NCBI RefSeq assembly: GCF_029688865.1
Contig: NZ_JARUKV010000022.1
Span: 1-64,000 of the forward strand
Direction of reading: 5' to 3'
Source: Natronococcus sp. A-GB7
GTDB taxonomy: Archaea > Halobacteriota > Halobacteria > Halobacteriales > Natrialbaceae
DNA: 64,000 bases
Position numbers and translations under genes: made by a program. Below, piece by piece: positions 1 through 7,223 of the stretch. The notes beneath the pieces are model-generated. The model was not told the DNA's origin and made no database searches. It worked only from the letters and a program-made list of their open reading frames with translations. How positions within the stretch are numbered: the stretch's first letter is position 1; the number at the start of each line of letters is the position of its first letter.

Positions 1-287
1 GTGTAATATAATCTGTTGTCAAGACTACGGGCTTCTATACGCTCGTGCCAGGCTAACTTTTCCAGTCGAGATGCAACCAACACAGCCCGAGATAATCTAG
101 CAGAATCACCCTCGGTGAGCAACGGTTCAGGAAACACCTCTGGCTTTTCAGCTGCAAGATGTTCCGTGATTTCTGATAGCTTATAGGCCATTTCTGAATT
201 CTTCTGGAGGAACCTCTCGATCTCTACTTCTAAAATATCGACTTGCTTGCTCTTGTCCCACTGATTCGATTCAATATCGATCGGCAT
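1..287 (-). CDS. Hypothetical protein, C-terminus cut by window edge
   Basis: An open frame of 95 codons starts at an ATG at 287 and runs off the left edge without a stop. The product is acidic and mostly helical, beginning MPIDIESNQW and containing a heptad-like segment (EVEIERFLQ, then MAYKLSEITEHL) followed by LLTEGDSARL and VLVASRLEKLAWHERI. I do not recognise the family. The helix spacing would suit a small winged-helix or helical-bundle protein of the kind common in haloarchaeal accessory regions, but that is a guess. Local base composition is AT-richer than the rest of the window. Confidence 0.6.
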   Translation of the reverse strand, partial: MPIDIESNQWDKSKQVDILEVEIERFLQKNSEMAYKLSEITEHLAAEKPEVFPEPLLTEGDSARLSRAVLVASRLEKLAWHERIEARSLDNRLYY

Positions 288-301
288 AGTATCACTATCC
301 T

Positions 302-511
302 CTATCTGCGGTATATTAATTCTAGTCTAGTAACAGAATTAATAGGAACGTCCAAATAAGTTAGCCACAGGAGACTTTCATAGATGGTTTTCACCGTTTT
401 GGCATTTTGATGTTTTACTCGAGAAATATAGACCAGTAGTGAGTCATCCCGGAACGCCCTACTGAGTTCCTTTAGTGGGCCAATGAATTTGAGACCGACT
501 CGAGCACCCAC
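302..511 (-). CDS. Possible small hypothetical protein
   Basis: A 69-residue frame lies 14 nt upstream of the edge gene on the same strand. It is not acidic (unlike most haloarchaeal proteins) and has no motif I recognise; the middle reads VYISRVKHQNAKTVKTIYESLLW. It could be a real gene in an operon with the edge gene, or the remnant of a longer gene such as an integrase C-terminus. No promoter or ribosome-binding site decides the question. Confidence 0.25.
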   Translation of the reverse strand: MGARVGLKFIGPLKELSRAFRDDSLLVYISRVKHQNAKTVKTIYESLLWLTYLDVPINSVTRLELIYRR

Positions 512-1075
512 TGTGGTTGCAGTTCGTCTGCGTGACTACGGCCCGCTGTAGGTACTGACGCCGCTTGCCCGGGGGAGCAAGCGGTCGCTACCGCCGTTCT
601 GGAGTCGTTGTTCACCATGCATCACGCTGATTAGCTCACCAATTTCACCCATGTATGCTTACAATGATAGAATCATCACATAAGTCCTATTGTGTTTTCA
701 ATACAAATTCAAATATCATAAAATCATATCTAACTGACGAGAGGTCCCTCACCATACGACGACTGCTGCCGCAACCGTAGTATGCCCTCTTCGTGCAGGC
801 AGTCGTGCTACCTAGCCTAAGATGCACGCGTCTACGAGATTCCCTCCTGTGTCATCACTCAGAAACGGTGAAGTCGCGGGGGCTTGTTCCCATGGTACTT
901 CACATCGTGGCGATATTGATTCCCTTCGGGAACAGCTCAGTGACGGACAAGCGTTCATCGAAGAGAGTGGGTTCGATCATCGGCTCATGGGTATGTTCGG
1001 CCAATCAGCAGCTTCAGCCGAAAAATCGAGACGCTCCTCAAGTTCCTCAAGCGACAGCGGACGTGAATTCGTCCG
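512..1075. other. Gene-poor stretch, 564 nt
   Basis: No convincing gene is seen. Two overlapping plus-strand frames beginning near 793 and 822 have serine- and arginine-rich compositions typical of non-coding frames, and they run into the antisense of the HalOD1 gene. The part at 640-730 is AT-rich. A hairpin lies at 561-584. Confidence 0.5.
561..584. repeat. 8-bp inverted repeat (hairpin)
   Basis: CCGCTTGC at 561-568 is the exact reverse complement of GCAAGCGG at 577-584, with an 8-nt loop. It may be a transcription-end hairpin or an element end; there is no following T-run on either strand. Confidence 0.5.
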
Positions 1076-1372
1076 CTACTGCCCGTCGAACTCTAGAACA
1101 GCGATCCGACCGTTACTGCTGGCAACGACTAGGTAGTCCAGTATGCCGAACTCAATCTTTGTCGGTGGTTCATCACTGATCACCGGATCGCCGAGAAGAG
1201 AATCGAGTGCCTCGGGATCAATGGACTCGTACAAAAGATCAAGTTCGGTCGGGCTGACACCCTCAGCTACTGCAAGTGCTCGAATGACTGCCTCGCTTGC
1301 TTTCTCATTGCACGAATATCGTGTCTGTACCACCGGTTCGTCGCCGTCCCGAGGGTCATGTTCGTTAGCCAT
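1076..1372 (-). CDS. HalOD1 output-domain protein
   Basis: This 98-residue acidic protein matches the haloarchaeal output domain HalOD1. It has the helix SEAVIRALAVAEGVSPTEL, then LYESIDPEALDSLL, and a C-terminal two-strand segment ending RIAVLEFDGQ. The family is found alone or at the C-terminus of response regulators; its ligand is unknown. The length fits a stand-alone HalOD1 protein. It is divergent from the HTH-PAS gene at 1580, with about 200 nt between them for two promoters. The start is the first ATG (MANEHDPRDG). Confidence 0.8.
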   Translation of the reverse strand: MANEHDPRDGDEPVVQTRYSCNEKASEAVIRALAVAEGVSPTELDLLYESIDPEALDSLLGDPVISDEPPTKIEFGILDYLVVASSNGRIAVLEFDGQ

Positions 1373-1579
1373 TTCGTTCCCCGTTCTAATTGTTTCATAT
1401 ACCCCCTGATCTCGAAGACTGCGCTCTATACGGAGTTTGGAAAGTAACCTGACAGTGGTGTAAGAGGTATTTTATTCTTCTGTTTCCTCATGCGGTTGGC
1501 AGCCGATTAACTCCGGTTGTTCGAAAGTACTGTTTCTACCGGCAGAACACATTTGCCTACACTTGATCAAATTCGTCTT

Positions 1580-2095
1580 ATGACAACGACCACACCAGAA
1601 CTTGAAGACGTAGTAGAGACGGTTGATACAGTCGGTCCACCTGGTACACCGGTGACGACGCCAGAAGTCGCCGACAGGTTCGACTGCACCCAGCGGACTA
1701 TCTACAACAGACTCGAGACGCTTGTCGATGACGGCGTCCTACAGACAAAGAAGGCCGGGGCCAGCAGCCGTGTATGGTGGCGCCCCGTCGAAAGCGATCC
1801 GCCGGGTAGCGAATCCTCACGGGGTCGAGAACAGGTACGCTCCCACTCAGTCTTTGATTCGACAATGGTCGGCGTCATTGTCTGGGGAGACGACATGATG
1901 ATCACTGACGCGAACGACGCTTTTCTGGAGATGACTGGTTTCGAGTACAAGGAGGTACTGGGTACGTCGTGGCGCGAACTCACGCCCGAAGAATTCTATC
2001 AGGAGTCAAAACGACACATCGAACAAGTCGAGCGGACAGGGCCCCAAATCCTACCGAAGAGGAGATCCCACTCTATATTCTATCCCTTTGTTTAA
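1580..2095 (+). pseudogene. HTH-PAS sensor/regulator, C-terminally truncated
   Basis: From the ATG at 1580 the frame encodes an N-terminal winged-helix segment (about residues 20-60; TTPEVADRFDCTQRTIYNRL, then LVDDGVLQTKKAG) followed by a PAS domain from about residue 85 (IVWGDDMMITDANDAFLEMTGF). The PAS domain breaks off after RHIEQVERTG: the expected strand carrying the 'DGSRWW'-type segment is missing and the frame ends within about 15 unrelated residues. Proteins of this HTH-PAS type normally continue with complete PAS/GAF domains and an output region, so this is read as a truncated copy. An upstream in-frame ATG at 1517 is possible, but the extension looks non-conserved. Confidence 0.6.
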
Positions 2096-2164
2096 GAGTG
2101 AATTCTTGATCTAAATGGTGAGATAGATGTCTAGTTTTATGTGCTATGTTCACAAGCATAACAT

Positions 2165-2317
2165 ATGAACGTCATTAGAGCAATGCACCAGGTGCTGTAC
2201 AACAGTAGAGTTACGATGTACGAATGTCGTGATTGTGGGCAGAATTTCTCTGGGGGCGTTACGGAGTGTCTCAACTGTGGATCGGAGGAGATTGCTGACT
2301 ACGAACTTAGACAATAA
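2165..2317 (+). CDS. Small zinc-ribbon protein (rubrerythrin-like ribbon)
   Basis: A 50-residue frame with two CxxC pairs: YECRDCGQNF and ECLNCGSEEI, 14 residues apart. This is the rubredoxin/rubrerythrin-like zinc-ribbon spacing common in haloarchaeal micro-proteins. An internal ATG at 2216 (MYECRDC) could be the true start, giving 33 residues that contain only the ribbon. A second zinc-knuckle gene follows on the same strand. Function unknown; it probably binds one Zn or Fe ion. Confidence 0.65.
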   Translation: MNVIRAMHQVLYNSRVTMYECRDCGQNFSGGVTECLNCGSEEIADYELRQ

Positions 2318-2372
2318 AAAGCAATGTTACGATGATGGTCCGTTGTGTACTTTGATCGTACTCACATACCGC

Positions 2373-2378
2373 TTTTTA
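2373..2378 (+). promoter_or_regulatory. TATA-like box for the gene at 2401
   Basis: TTTTTA is centred about 25 nt before the ATG at 2401, the spacing expected for a leaderless haloarchaeal transcript. Confidence 0.4.
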
Positions 2379-2400
2379 CTGTGGAATCTAATTATACGAT

Positions 2401-2604
2401 ATGACAAATGCTCCTAAAGGGCAGAGAGGAATTGCCGTCTGTGTCCAGTGTGGAAGAAAGTATGCGGCAAAGACACTCTCGGATGGGGGTGTCAAGCCTA
2501 TCGGATCACCTAGTGGATGCAAGTCTTGTGGATGTACTGAGTTTAGCCCCTTTTCCCTAGCCGAGACAGATCCTGGTTCCGAAAAAGGAGATCTCCACGG
2601 GTGA
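2401..2604 (+). CDS. Small two-knuckle zinc-binding protein
   Basis: This 67-residue protein carries CVQCGRKY near residue 14 and CKSCGCTEF near residue 40, with a basic linker (KTLSDGGVKPIG). The paired CxxC knuckles indicate one structural zinc site. It lies in a GC-poor context and is likely leaderless (TATA-like box at 2373). No function can be assigned; such micro-proteins are often nucleic-acid or protein-interaction modules. Confidence 0.65.
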   Translation: MTNAPKGQRGIAVCVQCGRKYAAKTLSDGGVKPIGSPSGCKSCGCTEFSPFSLAETDPGSEKGDLHG

Positions 2605-2767
2605 GTGTTCCTCGATGTTCAACCCTTTGTGAGTACTTATGAGATGAGTATCATCGACAGTGCTTCAGAACACAGACCGACTTGAAATTTCAATAGTAGG
2701 ACTCTGAGTTAGACTACCGCTGCCTCGAGGGCCCCGTGAATGGATGTGGCTACTTGTGTGTGACATT

Positions 2768-3134
2768 CTAGAATGTGGCCTCGTCTATCTCTTCCCAAGC
2801 TCGCGGATCCGTTGGGCTAAGATGATGGCCAGCGAGCATCCGTGAAGAGCTCGACCGGCGATCATCATCGTCGAAGTAGTGCCTCGTGTTCCCGCATTCG
2901 GCGCAAATCGTTTTCGTCCAGACCAAGTCGTTCGCCGAGACCGACTACGGTTCGTTCGCGTACTCGTACTGCCGGCCAGGATAGTACTCGCGGATCTCGT
3001 CGCCGTCTTCGTCCTGGACCTCGTAGGCGTACGCCTGCAGACTGAGCGACGGCAGGTCGGGCTCGATGGCCGGATCGCTTGACGGGCTCTTTTCGCCTCG
3101 GGCGGCGTGCTCGGGACAAGTATGAAGCTCCGGC
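2768..3134 (-). pseudogene. Zinc-binding protein gene: no start codon, in-frame TAG
   Basis: Reading the minus strand in one frame gives ELHTCPEHAARG near 3110, then DLPSLSLQAYAYEVQDEDGD and REYYPGRQYEYANEP. A TAG stop at 2947-2945 interrupts, and the same frame continues with ANDLVWTKTICAECGNTRHY, FDDDDRRSSSRMLAGHHLSP and AWEEIDEATF to a TAG ending at 2768. Codon sense and protein-like composition persist on both sides of the internal stop. No ATG, GTG or TTG lies upstream before a TAA, so the 5' end is also missing; it overlaps the head of the divergent winged-helix gene at 3122. CPEH and CAEC are plausible zinc ligands. I read it as a decayed gene. Confidence 0.6.
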
Positions 3135-3417
3135 AGCCTACTGACTTCCTGATCCTCGAGGAACTCGAAGAGAAAGGACGCAACGTCGCGACAAACTTAG
3201 CGCACCATACCGGAAAGTCCCGCAAGAACGTCAACACGAGACTTCCCCTGCTTGAAGACTACGGTCTTGTTCAGAAGATCGGACCGCTGAGCAGTCTGGT
3301 CTGTACGAGATTACGCGGTTAGGAAAAGCAGCGATTATCCACCAAGCCGAGTACGACGACGCTGACGACTTCGAATCACTCATCGAATATCCTTTGGTCA
3401 CTGTTGATCGGCCTATG
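3122..3417 (+). pseudogene. Winged-helix regulator with 1-nt frameshift
   Basis: The frame starting MKLRQPTDFLILEELEEKG matches a common haloarchaeal winged-helix family that includes phage-type repressors: recognition-helix region HHTGKSRKNVNTRL, then LEDYGLVQKIGP. After IGP the frame collapses (LSSLVCTRLRG, stop at 3320-3322). From 3286 the next frame resumes the family sequence: AEQSGLYEITRLGKAAI, then AEYDDADDFESLIE. Loss of one base between CCG and GCT near 3285 explains the break. The original stop has not been identified; the shifted frame runs into the next gene. A sequencing error cannot be excluded. Confidence 0.7.
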
Positions 3418-3477
3418 AAATCCAATCGGAGGTTGGGACTGTGGCCTTATCCAGAACCTGGTTTGAAAGCTGACTTC

Positions 3478-3690
3478 TCACCGAAAGTAGAGAGCGTATA
3501 TCATGATGGCAAGGCCGAACGCAAGGCTTCCGCCGACAACGACGATCAGTGCGAGTGACTGATCGGCGCGCAGGAGGGCAAGGATGAGTATCGTGTATGC
3601 TGCGTATATTATCGTAAGAGCGACGCCAAACCAGAGCCACCGGGTCTGTTCGGAAGCATCCGTCTCCCCTCTCTCATCAGTGCTCATTCG
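3478..3690 (-). CDS. Small two-TM membrane protein
   Basis: From the ATG at 3690 (MSTDERGETD) the frame encodes 70 residues: a short acidic head, then two hydrophobic helices (WFGVALTIIYAAYTILILAL, about residues 20-40, and LIVVVGGSLAFGLAIMIYAL, about 47-68). Longer upstream starts add arginine-rich residues that look non-coding, so the internal ATG is chosen. Function unknown. It is convergent with the broken winged-helix gene. Confidence 0.65.
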   Translation of the reverse strand, partial: RMSTDERGETDASEQTRWLWFGVALTIIYAAYTILILALLRADQSLALIVVVGGSLAFGLAIMIYALYFR

Positions 3691-3886
3691 TAGTGCTTCT
3701 CGTATTCGCACCCGACTCTCGTGTAGCTTACCTACCACAGCGGGTGTCCTGGCCCGGCTGTAACGCACGAACTTCGATACCGCCGCCGCTATGCACCTAC
3801 ACGATGACCGCCGTTCGAGACGCCCGCGTCAATCGGGGGCACCGAGTACTGGGTTCAAGGCGCTGCGAAGTGAGCGTATTGCCAGC

Positions 3887-4648
3887 ATGTCTGTTCAGGG
3901 CTCCATCACGTTCGTACCGAGCGTCCACTTCTCGCCAACACACTGCCGCCGGGTCCGCGAGACGATTCGCGCGGAAGCCCCCGATCTCGTCGCCGTCGAA
4001 CTCGACGAGTTCCGGTTCGAACACCTCGACCGCGGCCGACGACCGACCTCCGCCGATGTCACACAGGTCTTCCCGTCGACACCGGCAGCTGCCACCTACG
4101 GAGCCATTACAGCGCTCCAGCGAACCGTTGTCCGGCTTTCCGGGCTTGACCCGGAGACGACCGACATGGAGGCTGCCATCGAGACGGCAGCTGAACTGGA
4201 CACCGAGATCGCACTCATCGACGAGAGGATTGCGGAGACGCTCGCCGAACTCAGCGCGCGGGTGGGCCTTGAGACGCTCCCGAAGTTCTGCCTGCGGATA
4301 CAGCGGGTGGGACCACAAACGCAGGCCGCCCAGATCGAGGCGCTCACGCGGCCGGTCGGCGAGATCGAACACGGCGACGATGTCCAGCCCGCAATTGACC
4401 AGTTGCGGCAGTTGCTTCCCGAGGTTGCCGAGGTCATGATTGACCGGCGTGACCGAGCGATGGCCCAACGACTCCACCGGCTTCGTCGCGAGGGCAACGA
4501 CGTGGTCGCGGTCATCGGCGCCGGCCACCACAACGGGATCCAACACGCCCTCGAAGAACTCGAGGAAGGGGATATCGACCCCGATCCGGAAATCTCGCTT
4601 CCGATCCGCTCGTCCATAAAAACGGTCGTTCGGATTCCGATCGACTGA
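3887..4648 (+). CDS. TraB/GumN-family protein
   Basis: The 253-residue product from the ATG at 3887 fits the TraB/PrgY/GumN superfamily. It has FVPSVHFSP near residue 10 (position of the family's first conserved His), VAVELDEFRF near 40 (the conserved vElD-R block), and GAGHHNGI near 222 (the C-terminal GxGH motif). The family has a metal-dependent hydrolase-like fold (Tiki/TraB); PrgY of enterococci acts on a peptide pheromone, but the role in archaea is unknown. Many archaeal TraB proteins carry C-terminal membrane helices; this one ends soluble after RIPID and is short for the family. An upstream in-frame ATG at 3791 adds arginine-rich sequence and is rejected. Confidence 0.7.
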   Translation: MSVQGSITFVPSVHFSPTHCRRVRETIRAEAPDLVAVELDEFRFEHLDRGRRPTSADVTQVFPSTPAAATYGAITALQRTVVRLSGLDPETTDMEAAIETAAELDTEIALIDERIAETLAELSARVGLETLPKFCLRIQRVGPQTQAAQIEALTRPVGEIEHGDDVQPAIDQLRQLLPEVAEVMIDRRDRAMAQRLHRLRREGNDVVAVIGAGHHNGIQHALEELEEGDIDPDPEISLPIRSSIKTVVRIPID

Positions 4649-4839
4649 CCCTCGGCGACAGTGTCTCGGCCATCCTCGTCGGCGGACGACTAGCGGTTTC
4701 GCTCCTATCGCTACTTCTGGTGGTTCGACGGCGGCACTATCTCTCCACCACATGTCAGTTCCAAAACTCGCCTCCCATACTACATAGACCTCCACCTACG
4801 GTCCTGCTATGGCGACGAAGACGAGACAGATGGCCTCTA

Positions 4840-5058
4840 TCACTCGAATTTCGTGTTGACGTCGCGACCACCGAACTCGCGTTGTTCGACAGCACGGTAC
4901 GCCGAGAGGAGACCACGGTCCTGGATGCCGCGGATCCGTGCTATTGGGAGATAATGCTCAGACGAGGAGAGAAACCGCGCCGGATCCTCGCCCATGTCCT
5001 CGTCGATTTCCGGATACTGCGGTCGGTCAGACGTCGCCGCTTGTATCGGGACGCTCAC
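4840..5058 (-). CDS. Small hypothetical protein, second gene of a coupled pair
   Basis: A 72-residue acidic frame starts at a GTG that overlaps the stop of the upstream gene (GTGA at 5058-5055). It contains LPIARIRGIQDRGLLSAYRAVE, a helical block resembling short haloarchaeal 'IxxIexxxxwxxvE' proteins of unknown function. The overlap with its neighbour is the main support. No motif permits a functional call. Confidence 0.5.
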   Translation of the reverse strand: MSVPIQAATSDRPQYPEIDEDMGEDPARFLSSSEHYLPIARIRGIQDRGLLSAYRAVEQREFGGRDVNTKFE

Positions 5059-5270
5059 GTCCGCTTGACCACCCCGTTGAAGACGTAGATCCGACCAGTG
5101 TTCTCGAGTTCGTCGAACGAAGCGAGAACCGTCTCACAACTGTAGCCTGTTTCATCGATGATCGCTTCGATCAGGAACTGCTTCGTCCACGTGCCTCGAG
5201 AAAGCCGAGTGAGGATCTCTTCTCCCGGAGTTCGAGTGTTCGCTTCCGTCGGTGTGTGTTGGGAGTCCAT
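5055..5270 (-). CDS. Putative winged-helix protein
   Basis: This 71-residue frame has a disordered acidic head (MDSQHTPTEANTRTPGEEIL) and a wHTH-like body: LTRLSRGTWTKQFLIEAIID, then ETGYSCETVLASFDELENTG, ending in the wing-like RIYVFNGVVKRT. The helix-turn-helix-strand order fits a small DNA-binding regulator. It is translationally coupled to the gene at 4840-5058. No target is known. Confidence 0.6.
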   Translation of the reverse strand: MDSQHTPTEANTRTPGEEILTRLSRGTWTKQFLIEAIIDETGYSCETVLASFDELENTGRIYVFNGVVKRT

Positions 5271-5441
5271 TGAACTTGTTCACCACAGGCCGACGGCGGG
5301 TCGAACTCCCCCGTTCTCTCCGAGAGAGAGCCGAGAGCGAACACACCCGCCGCTAATCGTTTGATGATTAACACTACTACTGCAACAAGATTTTAGCCGA
5401 ATGAAAGGGCGGTGGGATACCTCGTTGGAAAGAACCCATCT

Positions 5442-5981
5442 CTACCGCCCCCCTCCCTCGGTGCTTGTGGTGAACTTGTTCACAGCCTCTGGATCGCTGT
5501 GAAGTGCTTCAAAATCGATGACGATCGCCTTCGTCTGTTTCCCGTCGTCGATTTCGATGCTCCCGAACTGACGCTCTCTGGCTTCGCTCCGCGTGAGGAT
5601 CCAGTAGTGTTGTTCAGGAAGATCCTCGATTAGATCGTAGGCGTAGCGTCGTGAGACGCCGGTTACCGTCACGATCTTCGCGGCGTCCATCACGACTGCG
5701 GGCTGCTCGCCGGTGCGATTGTTCTCGGCGCCGGCGACAATCTGGCGGACCTTTCCGTTCTTGCTGCTCGAGCCGTCCTCGAGGACGTCCATCCGTGCTT
5801 CGAGGGAATCGAGGCGGGCGCGGAGTTCGTTGTTCTCGTCTTCGAGTTCGCTAACGCGGTCGTCAGTGTTCTCGAGCCAACTGGAGAACGCATCCAGTCG
5901 TGCCTCGAAGTTGTTAACGCGATCGCGAAGCGAGTCGACCAACTCCTTCACGTCCTCGGCGCTGCGAGGGGCGACGCTCAT
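5442..5981 (-). CDS. Coiled-coil protein with HTH-like C-terminal half
   Basis: From the ATG at 5981 (MSVAPRSAED) 179 residues follow. Residues about 10-75 form a long heptad coiled coil (VNNFEARLDAFSSWLENTDD, then ELEDENNELRARLDSLEARM). A linker follows, then a compact domain with MDAAKIVTVTGVSRRYAYDL near 115, which looks like a helix-turn-helix, and ending DSDPEAVNKF-type sequence. The start overlaps the stop of the upstream broken zinc-ribbon gene (ATGA), so the two were an operon. Similar coiled-coil-plus-HTH proteins occur in haloarchaeal plasmids and proviruses (from memory); a role in replication or partition is possible but unproven. Confidence 0.7.
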   Translation of the reverse strand: MSVAPRSAEDVKELVDSLRDRVNNFEARLDAFSSWLENTDDRVSELEDENNELRARLDSLEARMDVLEDGSSSKNGKVRQIVAGAENNRTGEQPAVVMDAAKIVTVTGVSRRYAYDLIEDLPEQHYWILTRSEARERQFGSIEIDDGKQTKAIVIDFEALHSDPEAVNKFTTSTEGGGR

Positions 5982-6477
5982 CGAACCACCTCGTGAACAC
6001 CGAAGGTACGCCGGCAGTTGCGACACTCCCAGCGTGAGCGATCGTCCTCGAGGCGCCAAGCCTCGGGCAGGATCCAGCCACACTCGGGACAGTCGGGCTC
6101 GTACGCGCTCGGCGATCAGCCGATCGACAATAGACGCGCAGATGAGCGACATCCGAAGGATGTGTTCGGTACTGGGATCGACGACAGAGAGAATGTACCA
6201 GCCGCCGGCATCGACGAGTCGCTCGTGGTTCGCGCGCGCGATCCACCAACTGGCCTCTGCGCGACTCGTATCGAACCCAGCAGGACTTACACTCGATCGG
6301 ATCGCCGGTGTCGACGGACCGAGCAGCGACGCTGAAGGGCTCTGTCGCGACGAAATCGCACCAGTCGTCTCGTCGGCCGCGGTCATCAGCAATCGGCTTG
6401 AGTGGCCACTGACGGCAACTCTCGTCTTCGACGTCCAGGCCGCGCGCGCGGTTGTCGGTGACGGACGCGGACGTCAT
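5978..6477 (-). pseudogene. Accessory-region zinc-ribbon protein gene with two frameshifts
   Basis: Three successive frames on the minus strand give one continuous protein. Frame 1 from the ATG at 6477: MTSASVTDNRARG, QWPLKPIADDRGRRDDW, DFVATEPFSVAARS, IECKSCWVRYESR. Frame 2 from about 6255: AEASWWIARANHERLVDAGG, WYILSVVDPSTEHILRMS, IVDRLIAER. Frame 3 from about 6105: YEPDCPECGWILPEAW, then WECRNCRRTFGVHEVVR and a TGA overlapping the next start. CKSC, CPEC and CRNC would form zinc sites. Two single-base changes about 150 nt apart break the gene; the ATGA junction to the coiled-coil gene is preserved. Confidence 0.65.
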
Positions 6478-6560
6478 GCTCCACCCCCCGCTGCCGCAGC
6501 TCGAGGACGCTGTAGAGTCCTATCTGCTATATCGTTGTGACTACGTGTTTTTGCTCGAGG

Positions 6561-6598
6561 CCCGCAAACACCCGCTTCTAGGGGTGTTTTTACGCGGG
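6561..6598. terminator. Two-part hairpin with T-run
   Basis: Inner stem AAACACCC (6566-6573) pairs with GGGTGTTT (6582-6589) and an outer stem CCCGC (6561-6565) pairs with GCGGG (6594-6598). TTTTT lies at 6587-6591. It may end transcription or act as a structured spacer between the divergent broken genes. Confidence 0.4.
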
Positions 6599-6617
6599 CA
6601 TGTAAATAATCTGATGA

Positions 6618-7092
6618 GTGCCCCCGGGGAGGGCACTGCAGTTCGACCGAACGGACGGCGGACCGGAAGAACGGGTCCCGGAGACGAACGTCCTCACTGT
6701 CTGGCCCGATGGGCCGCTGTATCTCAGCGGCGATATCGAGATCGTAACCCCGGACGAGACGACGGCACTCGAGGACACGCGCGTCGCGCTGTGCCGGTGT
6801 GACGCGTCGGAAAACAAACCGCTCCATGACAACAGCCATCTCGAGGCTGATTTCCGGGTGCCCGGAGCAAAGAACGCCTCCGGTCGGGCGCGCAACCGAC
6901 GACGGCGTACTCGCGGTTGCTCCGAGACTCGACGGACTGGTTCGGCTCCAGGGCCAGTTCGAAACTCGCGACGAGGACGGGACGGAGACCGTTCGTGATT
7001 CTTCTATCGCGCTTTGTCGGTGCGGTGCCTCGGAGAGCAGGCCGTTCTGTGATAGATGACACGACGGGGTCCGCTTTTCCAGCGACGCGTAG
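6618..7092 (+). pseudogene. Double CDGSH iron-sulfur protein, decayed
   Basis: The first part (frame from a GTG at 6618) contains WPDGPLYLSGDIEIV and ALCRCDASENKPLHDNSH, a CDGSH box in which the third Cys is His and Gly is Asn. Near 6865 the reading shifts by one base and continues as PPVGRATDDGVLAVAPRL, VRLQGQFETRDEDG and IALCRCGASESRPFCD. There a TGA (7057-7059) replaces the Thr codon of the expected CDGTH box; the same frame then reads HDGVRFSSDA to a TAG at 7092. One frameshift, one nonsense codon and ligand losses indicate a dead gene. Intact relatives bind [2Fe-2S] clusters through three Cys and one His. Confidence 0.65.
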
Positions 7093-7223
7093 TTACGGCC
7101 GTTCGATCTCGAGGCTGTAGATACCGGATGGCCACCGGAGGCCCCGACAACAACCCACCAGCAGTCGAGAGATGACCGCATCGTCCGAAAGGACCAGTAT
7201 CGAAGAGATGAAACGGGATACCA

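Noticed and set aside
793-1179. Two overlapping plus-strand frames opposite the HalOD1 gene
   Set aside because: Their 3' parts are antisense to a well-supported gene and their composition is serine/arginine-rich.
3797-4795. 332-codon frame antisense to the TraB-family gene
   Set aside because: A GC-rich antisense frame; the plus-strand frame has the family motifs and an acidic product.
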